Shown: piece by piece, positions 1 through 10,151 of the stretch
Numbering within the stretch: the stretch's first letter is position 1
How the letters are laid out: each line of letters begins with the position of its first letter
DNA from: Palaemon carinicauda
Lineage: Eukaryota > Arthropoda > Malacostraca > Decapoda > Palaemonidae
Direction of reading: 5' to 3'
NCBI RefSeq assembly: GCF_036898095.1
Contig: NC_090738.1
Location: 56,368,648-56,432,647, forward strand
Length of the DNA: 64,000 nucleotides
Program-made: the position numbers and the translations under genes
Notes under the pieces: model-generated
What the model was told of the DNA's origin: nothing
What the model saw: the letters and a program-made list of their open reading frames with translations, nothing else
The model's database searches: none

Positions 1-1618
1 GAAAAAGGTAAGGAGGGATGGAGGGGTAATATCCTATACCCATCCGGCATCCCCCCGGAGAGAGTGCACTCATGATAGGAGTAGATACTCCTAACATCCG
101 GCGGCAGTGGGCCGGCAGACGGCCGGGAGCCTGAGGTAACCCAAGGGAGGGATAGAGAGCACTCAAAGAGGGGGAATCCCCCGCCGGCAGGACCGCCGCC
201 AGCAACCACCCTTATAGAACGCTATGAAGGGTATGTGTACCAGAGTGGCTAGCTCAGCAAGAGAACAAGGCTAGCCCTACCACTCCACCCAAGGGAGGAG
301 TTGTAGGACCGAGGACAGGGGTGTGTAGGCAGGCCTACACCAAAGGGATAGGTAGCCCAGATCGAGTACAGTACTAATGTACTGTCCCAAACTATAATAA
401 GACAGAGTCTGCCCCCAGAGCTTAACCTAGATTAGGAGGACCAACTCCTAGGCTAGGAAAGTCTGAAAGACACATCGCTAGTTGCAAGGAGGAAGGGTAA
501 CCCAACCAAGTGCAACTGGAGGAAGGGCAGAGCTCTTCCTAATGTCTCAGGCGTGACCCTAAGGGAGGTTCATTCCCTTAGGGTAGGCAGAGAAGCGATA
601 AATACTCTGGGTGTAGACAAGATCTCCCTATAGAGAAGGGAAAGCAAGTCTACCCGCAGGCAAGGGGAATAGGGAGCATAAAAGGGTTCCTACATTAGGT
701 TAGGAGGGGGTTGGTACACAACCAACTCAGTCCCTTGTATGGTCCTCGAAGGCGAAAACACTTACATCACAGTAACTAGTATGTTTAATAATGCCAAAAT
801 CTTCATAACTGAACTTAGGAACACTAATATATATCATGCATGAAAGAGAGCACTAGGCTGTCAAGCCTAGAGGCTAAGCTAGCGATCTAGTATGGGGTCG
901 AACAGCGACCGTAGTCTGATGATCGCTAAAACACGATATAATGATTTCCTAGCTATGAAGACTAAATAACTAATAATATTAATTAGTTAAAGGACCGGAG
1001 AAGGCTGTTCTGGCTAACTAAATAAGGCATGCAACGTGAACAGCGACGCCGTCATGGCGCGTCCGGTATCGGCACAAAACAGGATATTTTAAGAAAATTA
1101 GAAGTTACTTTCCGGCCAGAGCTTATTTAAACAATACTAGGACCTGGTACTCAACTTTCCAGAAGAAGGCGAGGCTGAAGGCTGCGACATTACGGCGATG
1201 TAAGCAGATAAAAGAGTCACTTGGGAAAAATCCGACTTAGCGTAGAAGCTACAGGCAAAAGGATGAGGACGGACGTGACGTCATTTAGCAATGTCGCCCT
1301 TTTGTTTACGTCTCGAGTACCAAAAGTAGCCACGGATGAGAGTAACTTTGGAACGGCTCCTCAGTTACTCAGCCACCTTTCCATATCGAAGTGTTAACTC
1401 TATATGGGGTGCAGATAGCTATGTGGCGTGTTAATACATGCGTCCCCTGTTGATATACGATATCCTAGAGGGAAACCTTTAGGGTACTCGCACCAGAAGT
1501 TAGAATTCTGTGATAACCTTTAGTTTAATTCTCTGGGAATATCCACTGTAGTTAGATATACCCTAGGAAGCTACTGAAGGAACCTTCCATCAGGACGTCA
1601 TGGCTTGAGCCCAAAAAA
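1..1618 (-). mobile_element. DIRS copy E: leader and left ITR (continues left of the window)
   Basis: This stretch matches 25929-27676 of copy A nearly base for base. It is the 5' end of a minus-strand DIRS element: the GCCGGC-rich leader block (about 40-200), the AT-rich outer leader, then the left ITR (about 1275-1618) ending in the tip CTTGAGCCCAAAAAA. The coding part lies beyond base 1. Relative to copies A and B it lacks about 90 bp of leader near base 355, at a GGATA microhomology. On the minus strand a short conserved frame starting MSQPSASPSS lies near 1165-1190. Variants such as ATAACC (about 1510) put it in the same subfamily as copies A, 3 and B. Confidence 0.85.
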
Positions 1619-1619
1619 A

Positions 1620-2005
1620 CAATACAAGAATATGGTACTCAACTTTCCAGAAGAAGGCAAGGCCAAAGATTGAGACATGATGCACAAATTACGCAAAAAC
1701 TGGGAAAAAACACAACTGCTGGGAAAGCGCTACAGAAGTGGAATGGAGTTGGCGCGGGCGGATGTGACGTCGGCCAGTATGGCGGCCGTTTGTTTACATC
1801 GCTAGGTACCATAACAGTAGCGTAGGAGGAGAGTTTTAGAACAGCTCCTCACATAATTGCCACTCTACGCCCTCGGAGCGCAAACGCTAGATGGGGTACA
1901 GATAGCCATGTGGCGTGTCAATACATACGTCCCCTGTTGATATACGATATCCAAAGGGAAACCTTATGGGTACTCACGCCAGAAATAAGAAAAAATAAAT
2001 ATATC
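1620..2005 (-). mobile_element. DIRS left-ITR and outer-leader fragment (subfamily III)
   Basis: A second, older DIRS end in minus orientation directly abuts the tip of copy E. It begins in outer-leader sequence (AATACAAGAATATGGTACTC, as at 27900) and runs into the ITR core with the block GGGGTACAGATAGCCATGTG. It shares the variant CCTTATGGGTACTC with the fragments at 36259-36692 and 40373-41031, unlike the complete copies. It stops in the ITR before reaching a tip, where the LTR at 2006 begins. Copy E appears to have inserted into this older leader. Confidence 0.75.
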
Positions 2006-2422
2006 TTTTATAGGACACCAACACTGTCCTCAACACAAAGCCGACTGTCTTTACGGCAACTACCACTATCACAGCTATGTGGTCGACAGATTAAACTGTG
2101 TGGCAATTTGCCACAACTGCCTCGCTGATTGGGTTGGTAGTCATCATCATCATCAATCCAAATACACAAGCCAGGTCATCAATGGTTAAGCAATCGAATA
2201 GCGCAGTCTAAATACAATCCTTTATTACAGGCCTGGTCAGCAACAATAAATCCAGTTTCAAAAAATAACTCTCCAAAGGAGGAATCACGGCCTGCCAAAA
2301 TAAAAAAGAAAAACACTTACGAACACTCCAAGCTAAGCTAACTAAACTATCGCACTATAATCAAGGATGAATAATAAATTGTTCCTATCAGTCTTTCTCA
2401 CAACAAACAATCGATACACAAA

Positions 2423-2492
<70 letters not shown>

Positions 2493-2544
2493 GATTTGGC
2501 AAACAAAAAATAAATAAAAATAAAACAAAAATTAATCCTCCACA
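2006..2544 (-). repeat. 3' LTR of a CCHC-gag LTR retrotransposon (internally deleted)
   Basis: This block is repeated in the same orientation at 14259-15030. On the minus strand it starts TGTGGAGGATTAA, immediately after a polypurine tract, and ends near GGTGTCCTATAAAA. The shared sequence stops exactly at these two points in both copies. This copy lacks about 210 bp present in the other, between the CTATCA and CAGTCTTTCTC motifs. It carries a long (CT)n run. The TG start plus the preceding purine tract support an LTR; the other terminal dinucleotide is unclear, so the exact end is uncertain by several bases. Confidence 0.65.
2425..2490. repeat. (CT)n microsatellite inside the LTR
   Basis: About 66 bp of uninterrupted CT dinucleotides. 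The same repeat, slightly longer, occupies the equivalent place in the partner LTR at 14908-14976, so the array was present in the LTR before the two copies separated. Confidence 0.95.
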
Positions 2545-2559
2545 TTCCTCTCCCCTTAC
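2545..2559 (-). other. Polypurine tract upstream of the 3' LTR
   Basis: On the minus strand GTAAGGGGAGAGGAA lies immediately before the TGTGGAGG start of the LTR. A purine run at this place is the standard plus-strand DNA primer of LTR retrotransposons. It fixes the strand of the element and the LTR start. Confidence 0.7.
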
Positions 2560-2585
2560 TTTGTCAAATCCTTCGCACACAACAC

Positions 2586-3137
2586 CTACATTATTTTTAT
2601 CATTACCCAGTCGCAGTCGGGAACGGGACCTCTACTCCGAGTAACTGGGCCTCCATACACTCTCTCATTCCCTTCTTCCTTATCACAATCATTCGCTACA
2701 TCAACACTATTCCTATCTAAACCCCTATCATCTAATGTATCATGTACAATCATATCTACCTCATTCTCATCTGGCCCTAAAATTACACTCATTTCTGTAA
2801 ACAGTTCATCCATTTCATCAAAAACATTCTCAACTTTAGCAAAAGATTCATTCATGCTACTTATCATTCTCCTATCTCTCACTCTTGCGATATTCATTCT
2901 TTCTTTTACATCACCTAACGAGAAGCCACACACACTATAAGTATCATTAATACTCGGCCACGTTTCATCTGTATTAATACATTTATCTTCCACTCTCACT
3001 TGCACATTTACACCCTTGTCATACTTATTCGCATTCTTACCTATATCTATAAATTTCCCTTGCACTTTCTCCTTACTTAAAACTTTCAAACGCCTCTTTT
3101 TCCTATATTCAACTAACACTAATTGTTTATTTTCCAA
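2586..3137 (-). CDS. Unrecognised 183-residue protein, last frame of the LTR retrotransposon
   Basis: An open frame between the zinc-knuckle gag and the polypurine tract, ending about 27 bp before the tract. It is lysine-rich at the N-terminus and acidic in the C-terminal half (a stretch around residues 110-160 with many D and E), and ends with a basic GPVTRSRGP motif of the kind often found near the ends of retroelement polyproteins. No protease, RT or integrase motif is visible, and there is no room for a pol gene between gag and this frame. The element is therefore either a pol-less non-autonomous form or has an internal deletion. The function is unknown; an accessory or remnant pol/env tail is possible. 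Confidence 0.4.
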   Translation of the reverse strand: MENKQLVLVEYRKKRRLKVLSKEKVQGKFIDIGKNANKYDKGVNVQVRVEDKCINTDETWPSINDTYSVCGFSLGDVKERMNIARVRDRRMISSMNESFAKVENVFDEMDELFTEMSVILGPDENEVDMIVHDTLDDRGLDRNSVDVANDCDKEEGNERVYGGPVTRSRGPVPDCDWVMIKIM

Positions 3138-3350
3138 GCCCTAACTTCTCATGCATACTAGATTCATACTTACTAATTTCCAACCAATTATTCATCCCAT
3201 TCTCACATTGATCCTATTCCTTCCACACACACAGGAGGATTCACCCAGCTGAACCCTCTTACACTCTAGTTTCCCAAACATCCTGGCTGATTTAATCCCT
3301 TCTTCCTACATACTCTAGCTACATGCCCATCTGCACCACATTCAGTACAT

Positions 3351-3987
3351 TTACTTACCCTGCGGCTCCTTGCACATTCTAGCATAATGACCATCCTTAC
3401 CACAATTACCACAAATCACATTCATACGATTACTATGACATCCACTCGCTATGTGCCCAGTCATACCACACCGATAAAATTTCACCCCTTTCTCTTTTTT
3501 GCATTCGCTAATTCTATGCCCTACCTCACCACATCCAAAACAAGCACCTAGAGCCCATCTACACTCATTCTTCTTATGTCTTACTTTCCCACATCTATAA
3601 CACTTCTCTTCACGGATACAACTACCTGGCCTACCTTGCTGCGCGCTTGCACTCCTATCCCTCCAAACCTGATTTCCTTGCCTAAACCCTTCATTTGTCC
3701 TTACAGGTATTCCCACATTACTCGCCCTAACACTCCTATCTACTACATTATCAACTACCCTCATCGGTCCTCTCATAACAGCATCTCTAAAACTAACAAA
3801 TTCTGGCAAACTTTCCTCCATTCCAGATCTTACACTCACAGATATACTTTCTTTCATACATCTATCTAACTCATAATCCTCAATTATCTCTAGTATATCA
3901 TCCCATGTCAGTTTCTCTTTCGTCCACCTCATTTTCTTCTTCCGTTTCAAATTAATAAACTCAGCAACATTTTCAGGTACAGTAGCC
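3351..3987 (-). pseudogene. Gag with tandem CCHC zinc knuckles (LTR retrotransposon), 5' end cut by DIRS
   Basis: A nucleocapsid-type protein. The C-terminal half carries CCHC knuckles of the form C-x2-C-x4-H-x4-C: CYRCGKVRHKKNEC, CFGCGEVGHRISEC, a third whose first Cys is Phe (FYRCGMTGHIASGC), and CGNCGKDGHYARMC. Such arrays bind RNA in Gag proteins. A fifth knuckle (CTECGADGHVARVC) lies at 3308-3349 in another frame, so a frameshift near 3350 truncates the protein. The likely start is the ATG of MRWTKEKL. The upstream sequence TTGGCTACTG abuts the DIRS tip at 3988 and may be the primer-binding region next to the lost 5' LTR junction. Family assignment beyond 'LTR retrotransposon' is not possible from the sequence alone. 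Confidence 0.7.
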
Positions 3988-4450
3988 AAAAACGGATTTT
4001 GAGCAAAGTGAAAAATCTATTTTTGGGTGAGATGGCCATGTCGTCCTGATGGAAGGTTCCCTCAGTAACTTCCTTTGGATATATATGACTACCATAATAT
4101 TCCCAGAGAATTAAACTAAAGGTTTTCACAGAATTCTAACTTCTGGCGCGAGTACCCTAAAGGTTTCCCTTTAGAATATCGTATATCAACAGGGGACGCA
4201 TGCATTAACACATCATATGGCCATCTGCACCCCACCTAGTGTTTACGCTTCGAGGGGGAAAGGTGGCGAGGTAACTGAGGTGCTGCTACGGTACTCGCAA
4301 AGTAAATAAACCGTCCGCCATACTGTGTGACGTCACGTCCGTCCTCATTACGTTCAAGCTTACAACCAGCCTCCGCGATACAATACAGCAGGGAGGGGCC
4401 TGGCAGGCTGAACTGGAACAGTTGGGTGGGTCCATCAGGACGACATGGCC
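3988..4450 (-). repeat. Right ITR of half-copy C
   Basis: Inverted relative to the right ITR at 13761-14258 and homologous to the left ITRs of the complete copies. From the tip it reads CGGATTTTGAGC, the CTATTTTTGGGTGAGATGG block, then the ITR core with CTTCGAGGGGGAAAGGTGGC and, at the inner end, the TCCATCAGGACGACATGG arm shared with the ICR. Confidence 0.8.
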
Positions 4451-4524
4451 ATCTCACCCAAAAATAGATTTTTCGCTTCGCTCAAAATCCGTTTTTTGAG
4501 CTCAAGCCATGTCGTCCTGATGGA
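4431..4524 (-). other. Internal complementary region (ICR) of half-copy C
   Basis: A 94-bp imperfect palindrome with 19-20 bp arms TCCATCAGGACGACATGGC and GCCATGTCGTCCTGATGGA. The middle joins the complement of the right tip (GCTCAAAATCCG) to that of the left tip (TTTTTTGAGCTCAAG). In DIRS-1 the ICR is proposed to template completion of the ends and circularisation. The same unit occurs at 13687-13780, 19238-19331 and 35684-35777. Confidence 0.75.
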
Positions 4525-5300
4525 AGTGTACTAGAGAATTGATGTATCGTGGATTTGTTCCCATTTCAATTGCCTTTTACTCCCGATTAACATTCCTGCG
4601 GTCTGGTGACCTAAGAGACCGTGACATCTCCGTTAAATGTCACTACCAGTGGCATTACAATGACTTGCCTTCCCGGCCCCCCTGCCAGGGAAGGTCCTAA
4701 TAGGACAAGAGGAACATCTGGAAGTAATCTGACGAGTAAAGACTCACCTGGATTAAGAGATCGTACCGGTCTCAAGACAGATCAGAAGGGTAAATATTTG
4801 TGTAGGAACAAATTTTATACCACTAAGTGAGTGTATATAAGGTAGTAGGTATACTAACTATAATAAACTCTAGAAATAGGTTCAATAAAACAAGAACAGC
4901 AATATATTTTCATGTAAAAATAGGAGCGAAATTAGATGCATATGGTAAAGAAAATAAATATTTTATTAGAAAATTGCAAGGAAATATGGAAAATTATGTA
5001 CAATAATAATATTGGATAATAGACATAGATTTTCTGTAAGACGGTCATGCAGAATCTGAAAGGGATAAATTTTGCTTTTAATCACCAGTTCCTAGAGGAA
5101 CGCCACTCTTTTAAAATCATAATACACTTCATATCCAAGAACATGTGGCACACGTGTAAGAATCTATGTCGCTTCAACTTGATAAAGAACAGTCTATTAG
5201 TGACACTAAGTGTCACTTGAAATCACTATGTATCGCACTAGGGTCAACACAGGCACCAATTTGAGTTAAAGTCCTGAAAAACTCACTGTCCTACGCAGCA
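4525..5300 (-). other. 3' UTR of half-copy C
   Basis: About 775 bp without a supported gene, homologous to the trailers at 12900-13686, 19332-20188 and 34950-35683. Conserved blocks are a GGTGACATAGA-like stretch after the recombinase, a near-palindrome around ACATGTTCTTGGATATG, an AT-rich middle and the GTCACGGTCTCTTAGGTCACC block near the ICR. It is probably the 3' untranslated part of the element's transcript. Confidence 0.6.
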
Positions 5301-6683
5301 CTAAACAGCCGGTTTCATCACGCTACCTGCTGCCACCACGAATCTCTTGACTTCGTGCACCTGCTTCGAATAGTGTTTGAAGAAAACTCTAGGGGAGCTC
5401 CAGCCTGTGAAGGAGCGGAGGCTTTCAAAATCCATTCCTTGGAAGTAATTTAGAGAAGAGGTGACTTTCCTAGGATCATGACCTGCGGGTGTAGTGTTAG
5501 GATCCGCTCTGCGAATAAAGTAGGTGATTTTCGCTCTTAGTTGTTTTAGTGACAGGTCACTACCCAACGTTTCTACTTTAAAAAGCTGTCCTCCACCAAA
5601 GTCTGAAGTTCTTCGAAGATAGACCTTAAGACTCTCCACTGAGCATAGAGAGACATCTTCCTTCAGGGGGCAGATTCTCCAAGGGCCCCATCTTTTGGTG
5701 GGAAGTTCGTTTTTAGCGAGAAACATGGGGTCAGGGAAGAGGGTAAGTTCCCCCGTGTCGGCGAACTGTATCTGGCCCTCTTCTCTTGATAATGCCACTA
5801 TTTCACTGACTCGGGCTCCCGAGGCGAGAGCAAAAAGGAAGATTACTTTTTGAGTCAAGTCTTTCAGAGGGCAAGATTCGTTGTCCAGGTTAGAGGCAAA
5901 ATGAAGCACCTTATCCAGGGACCAGGAGATGGGTCTCGGTGGAGGTGCTGGACGGAGTCTAGCACACGCCTTCAGGAGTTTATTGAAGATTTCGCTGGAT
6001 AAATCTAATTGGAAGGCGTATAGAAGTGGTCTGGTCAAGGCCGATTTGCAAGTGGAAATCGTATTGGCTGCTAAGCCTTGTCCATGAAGGTGAATAAAGA
6101 AGGACATGCAAAAATTTATAGAGATTTCTGTAGAATTTTTTGCCTTGACGAAGGATACCCACTTCTTCCAGGATGATTCATATTGCCTTCTGGTAGACTT
6201 CGGTTTGTATTCCTCTAGGAAGTCCAAACTTTTCTTTGAGATCCCAAACCTTTTCTTCACGGCTAGGGAGAGAAAATCATTAGATGAAGATCCTTGACTT
6301 TCTTTGATGAAGCGAAGACAGTCGACTTCTGCACCTGTTGGGAGAGAACTGGGCCCGGCAGGGGGATCAGCTTGGGCTGTAGCTCCAGGACTAGAGGGAA
6401 CCAGTTGCTCCAGGGCCACTTGGGAGCCATTAGGGCTGCTGTCCCTTTGAAGGTTCTCAGTTTGGAGAGGACTTTCAGCAGAAGGTTGGGTGGAGGGAAC
6501 AGGTAAATCTTGGACCATCTGTTCCAGTCCAAGAACATGGCGTCCACTGCTTCCGCTTTGGGGTCCTCGTAAGGGGCCACATATCGAGGAAATTGCTTGT
6601 TGTCGCTCGTCGCGAAGAGGTCGATCTGTAGTTCCGGGACTTGACGAGAGATGAAGGAGAATGATCTTGCGTCTAAGGACCAT
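5301..6683 (-). CDS. DIRS tyrosine recombinase (YR), intact frame in half-copy C
   Basis: A 460-codon frame and the only recombinase in the window without a visible lesion. The core-binding-like domain (about 150-240, STRRQYESSWKKWVSFVKAK) is followed by the catalytic domain with Arg291 (SGARVSEIVAL), the HxxR box His402/Arg405 (GHDPRK), Trp428 and nucleophile Tyr438 (FFKHYSKQV). These match the R-H-R-W-Y set of tyrosine recombinases. In DIRS elements the enzyme is thought to integrate a circular DNA intermediate without target-site duplication. The N-terminal 140 residues (proline- and serine-rich) overlap the methyltransferase-like end of the RT polyprotein in another frame, so the true start is unsure. 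The 3' half stands alone, without gag or RT in the same orientation. Confidence 0.85.
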   Translation of the reverse strand: MVLRRKIILLHLSSSPGTTDRPLRDERQQAISSICGPLRGPQSGSSGRHVLGLEQMVQDLPVPSTQPSAESPLQTENLQRDSSPNGSQVALEQLVPSSPGATAQADPPAGPSSLPTGAEVDCLRFIKESQGSSSNDFLSLAVKKRFGISKKSLDFLEEYKPKSTRRQYESSWKKWVSFVKAKNSTEISINFCMSFFIHLHGQGLAANTISTCKSALTRPLLYAFQLDLSSEIFNKLLKACARLRPAPPPRPISWSLDKVLHFASNLDNESCPLKDLTQKVIFLFALASGARVSEIVALSREEGQIQFADTGELTLFPDPMFLAKNELPTKRWGPWRICPLKEDVSLCSVESLKVYLRRTSDFGGGQLFKVETLGSDLSLKQLRAKITYFIRRADPNTTPAGHDPRKVTSSLNYFQGMDFESLRSFTGWSSPRVFFKHYSKQVHEVKRFVVAAGSVMKPAV

Positions 6684-6738
6684 TCCGACTCTATGGGGCT
6701 TGTCCTTGATAGAGCGTCCGCCATCACGTTGCGGAGTC
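6263..6738 (-). pseudogene. C-terminal end of DIRS RT/RNase H plus Dam-like domain (half-copy C)
   Basis: The open frame starts abruptly at the junction at about 6738, inside RNase H just before the last acidic motif (ADALSR), and runs to the normal stop (LMIFSP). It contains the complete downstream methyltransferase-like domain: DLFATSDNKQ, LDW, FPPPNLL and APKWPWSNWFP. It overlaps the start of the recombinase frame by about 420 bp. RT and most of RNase H are missing because the element is fused to the leader of copy 1. Confidence 0.75.
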
Positions 6739-8248
6739 CTAATCTAGGAGAAGACTCTCCTGGTTTAGGTTAGGCTTTGGGGGATTCTATTTTATTATAG
6801 TTTAGGACAGTACACCAGTGCTGCGCCTACTCTGAGCTAACCTCCCCTAGAGTTGAAGACCGTTTCTCTCCTGCCTGGGTAGTCTAGCACCTAACAGATA
6901 CCCCCCACCCCTTGGGAGCTTTAAGGTTGTGACCCCTTCTGCTCCCTCAAGACCCTAACCCCCTCCCCACTCTGTCCCTTTGTGTTGGCTTGCCTTCACA
7001 CCCCTGTCCGCTCTCCTACAACTCTTCCCCTGGGGAGAGTTGTAGGTTAGGCTGTGCTCTTCTGTTTGGCGGCCGCTCTGCTACACTTCCCCCTCATAGT
7101 CGAACTATGGGGTAGTGCCGGCGGTAGGCCTGCCGGCGGAAGATCCTCCTCTCTTTTTGAGTGTCCTCTGATCCTCCCTTGGATTACCACAGGCATCCAG
7201 CCGTCTGCCGGTTCCCTGCCGCCGGATGATAGGCGTATCCCCTCCTATCATGAGAGCACTCCTTCAGGAGGGAAGCCGGTCGGGTATTGGACATTACCCT
7301 TCCCTACTCCCTCCTTACCTTTCTCTCTCCTATCATGGTGCCGGTCCACTGCCGCCTCCACCTGCCGTCGCTAGCCGCCGACACCCCAGGTGACCTTCCT
7401 ACTTCATAGGATGTTCCTATCTGAGGATTACCTAAGGCGGCGCTGGGGGCCGCCGTCCCTTGCCGACGCTGCCGCCGACATCTCAGGTAACCCTCCCCTC
7501 CATCTTATGCAACCAGCTAGGTTCACCAGCGCCGACAGCCTGCCGGGTGCCGGAGGCCGCCGCCCTGCCGGCGACCCGCCACCGTGCCGGCAATCACCTT
7601 CCTAGGTGTCTCCTACCTCTCTGCTGCTCAGTATGTAGCCTTTGATGGATTCACCCCGCCGGATCGACCTCCAGCTTGCCACCGGTCTGCCGGCGCCGCC
7701 CCTGCGGTTCTATGGACAAGCACCCTTCCCCCCGGCTGCCGGCCCCGTGCCAGCAGTCGATCTAATACAGCCGGATAGCCTGACCGCTCTTTCTTTGGTA
7801 TTTCATACCTTAAAAACAGTGGCTGGGGTGTACGGTTGTACAGTACAATACTTCCAGCATACATTGTGCTTCTCAGTGCAGTCTCTTCCCGGGACCTACC
7901 CAAATAAAAGGGGGATTATCCTATTTTCCCCCTTTTTCTCCCTAGGTTCTGAATGATTTCAGATCCTCTCCACTCTGTAGACAATTCCTTTATAAGGAAG
8001 CCTAAGTTTGGCTCATCCATAAGGATACTATTCCCTCTTTAGAACCTCAGGTCCTAAGGAATTGACTGCAGAAAAGGTCACGGTAACCGGCTGGACAGGA
8101 CTCACAAGTATGTGTCTTCCTATTTCCTTTCTAGCTCACCTATCCTGAGCTCACATAAAATCAATTCTACAGATTAGAGAATCTTAATCTTAAGAGTAAT
8201 GTAAGCCATAACTATGTCTTCCATGTACTCATGATCTTTCTTTTACAG
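6739..8248 (+). other. Leader of DIRS copy 1 (5'-truncated)
   Basis: Matches 42230-43725 of copy 3. It lacks the left ITR, the TATA-like motif and the first part of the leader. About 7100-7760 is GC-rich with repeated GCCGGC and TGCCGGCA palindromes. Several open frames of 60-105 codons lie here, but none is conserved in sequence between copies, so they are not called. The last part holds a putative intron: donor CACAA/GTATGT (GT at 8108-8109), pyrimidine-rich acceptor TTTTACAG ending at 8248. Confidence 0.65.
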
Positions 8249-10151
8249 GAGGAGAATGTGAAATGTGAGAGCTCCTTCTGCGGAGTTCGCCGTCCGGACT
8301 TCTATGGGCAGCAAAAAAGGGTAATCTCAAGTACTGGGATCTGCAGCCCTGTTCAACCTGCAAAGGCCTTCTCGATGAGGCGTTCGACAACCCTCCGTCC
8401 GCGGAGGCCAGGGACAACGCTCGAGAGAAACTGCGCAAGTGGGTGCACGGTTTCCAGAAGAACGCCACCGGGCCTTATCTCCCCAAAAAGAAAATGAGAG
8501 CCTTGCTTTTCCCAAAAGCTCTTTCGGACACTGTTATTCCCCAGGATCAGATTCCCTGCGTCCAACTAGTGGTTGAACCTGACATTTCGGCTACACTCCG
8601 AAAATGTCATCTCGACGAGGTGGAGAAGATGTCGGAAGTCTCCGACAACACCGAGAGGACCCTCATGGGTGAGGATCTGGAGGAAGAAGAAGATCAGGTG
8701 GAGTTCCCTGATTCGGAGGGCGAGGTCGCCCAAACACCTCCAGTAACCACGGTGTGGTCGAGGAGCCAGTCCCCTCTACCTCCGCCGCCTCGCAACCGCT
8801 GCTGCCCGCCACCGAAGATTCCATCCGGGTATTGGTGGCACTGATGGACGAAAATCTCCGTAAGAACCAAGAGGAGCTCAAAGTTCATCTTTTGGGTATG
8901 AAACTACCGAAGAAGATCTCGGTTAAGGATCTTCCCCCCTGCTCGGAGTCTAACCCTTGGAGGTACGCCGAGCATATACCAATTACAACTGGCAAGATCT
9001 TCATCAATGATAGGCTTGGGTCCATCCTCTTGGAAGAAGTGGAATTCTTCCCTAGCTTTGAGGCTTACCCGGACTGTTACGTCCGGCTCAGGTCCGAACC
9101 GGCCTCCAAGGAAGAGACCGAACCCAAAGAAGTGATCGTGTTCGATCACTCGAAAGCCCAAGCCATGCTGGCAGAATGTCTTAAGAGTCGAGGTTTTACC
9201 AACTCTAAGATGCCGGCATTGAGCAAGAAACACCCGTCCTTTCTTGCTCCGTCTACTGCGACCTTTCCCTTCGTAGAAAAGGCCTTTCATGCGGTCATGA
9301 AGGCGGTGGAGGAAGGAAAGCCCTGCCCTACCCTGGAGGAGTGTAGACCTTTCTCCCTCGCCCTTCCTCCCGACGACAGATTCTGGAAAGATATCCAGTT
9401 TACTTTCACAGTCGGGAAACTGGAACCTGACGCGGCTGGCCGTCAGTTCAACGAGGATCTTCCGAAGCTGAACGACCACCTTCTTCGTCGGGAGCAGGAG
9501 ACCAAAGAGAGACTAGCTGCCTCTCTGTCTCATCAAATTCAGCTTGAAGTCATGGCCGGGGACGTTAGGGTCCCAGATTTGTATATGGTTCTTGCGAAGA
9601 CCCACCTAGTGACTGTGATGAAGGACTTATATAGCTTCATCAAGTCCCGGAGACCCTGCAGAGAATTCATGTTTGCCAACGCGGCAGTAAAACACGAACC
9701 CTGGAAGCTAATCTCCTCCAATATCTTGGGCAAACATCTCTTCCCAACAGCTCTGGTGAAAGAGATCGTGGACAAAGCTGCTTCTGAGAACCGGAACCTT
9801 CTCAATAAGTGGGGCATGTCCCGCAAAAGGAAATCCTCTCAGGAAGAAGGCCCTCAGCCTAAGAAGAAATCTCCCAAACCAAGACCCCAGCAGCGTCAAC
9901 TCAAACGCCAGTTTTCGGCTCCCGCTACTCCCCAAGTGGTTGCACAACCACCAAAAACCTTTCAGTTGGTCCCCCAGCCGGTGGTGTCCCAATCACCGGT
10001 CTTCACCCCTGCCTATGAACGACCATCCCCTACCTTTCGTCCCAGAGGTAGAGGCTCCGGCAGAGACTCCTATCGCCGCCCCTCCAGGGGCAGAGGAGGA
10101 AGGGGAGCAAGCAGCCGAGGTGGCAAACCCTTGGGAAACCAGAAGCAATGA
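8249..10151 (+). pseudogene. DIRS gag, copy 1 (frameshifted)
   Basis: Homologous to the gag of all other copies, subfamily II. After the acceptor the frame opens with EENVKCESSFCG. A deletion of about 30 bp near 8313 (after DFYG) removes part of the N-terminal Cys/His cluster and shifts the frame. A 1-nt deletion near 8755 shifts it again. From 8754 to 10151 a 465-codon frame is intact: a conserved middle domain (about residues 60-350), a basic patch RKRKSSQEEG followed by PKKKSPKPRP (nuclear-localisation-like), and a C-terminal RGG/RGR-rich tail ending GNQKQ. The role in DIRS elements is presumed RNA binding and particle assembly. Confidence 0.75.

Noticed and set aside
2398..2580. Arg-Glu repeat protein over the (CT)n run (also 14905-15147)
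   Set aside because: Translation of a microsatellite within an LTR.
3988..4496. A 500-bp MITE with 60-bp inverted ends, also at 13714-14262, 18766-19304 and 35711-36274
   Set aside because: The unit always sits at the 3' side of a DIRS coding region and equals ICR plus right ITR, so it is part of the DIRS element.
7054..7956. Proline-rich frames of 60-106 codons in the GC-rich leader
   Set aside because: The frames are not kept between copies; the equivalent leaders have stops or shifts. GC-rich DNA without stop codons explains them.
8904..9479. Antisense open frames of 95-190 codons across gag (also 31203-31733, 44703-45005, 52792-53229)
   Set aside because: They mirror the conserved gag middle domain on the other strand in every copy. 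They follow from gag codon usage and are disrupted at different places between copies, with no recognisable domain.
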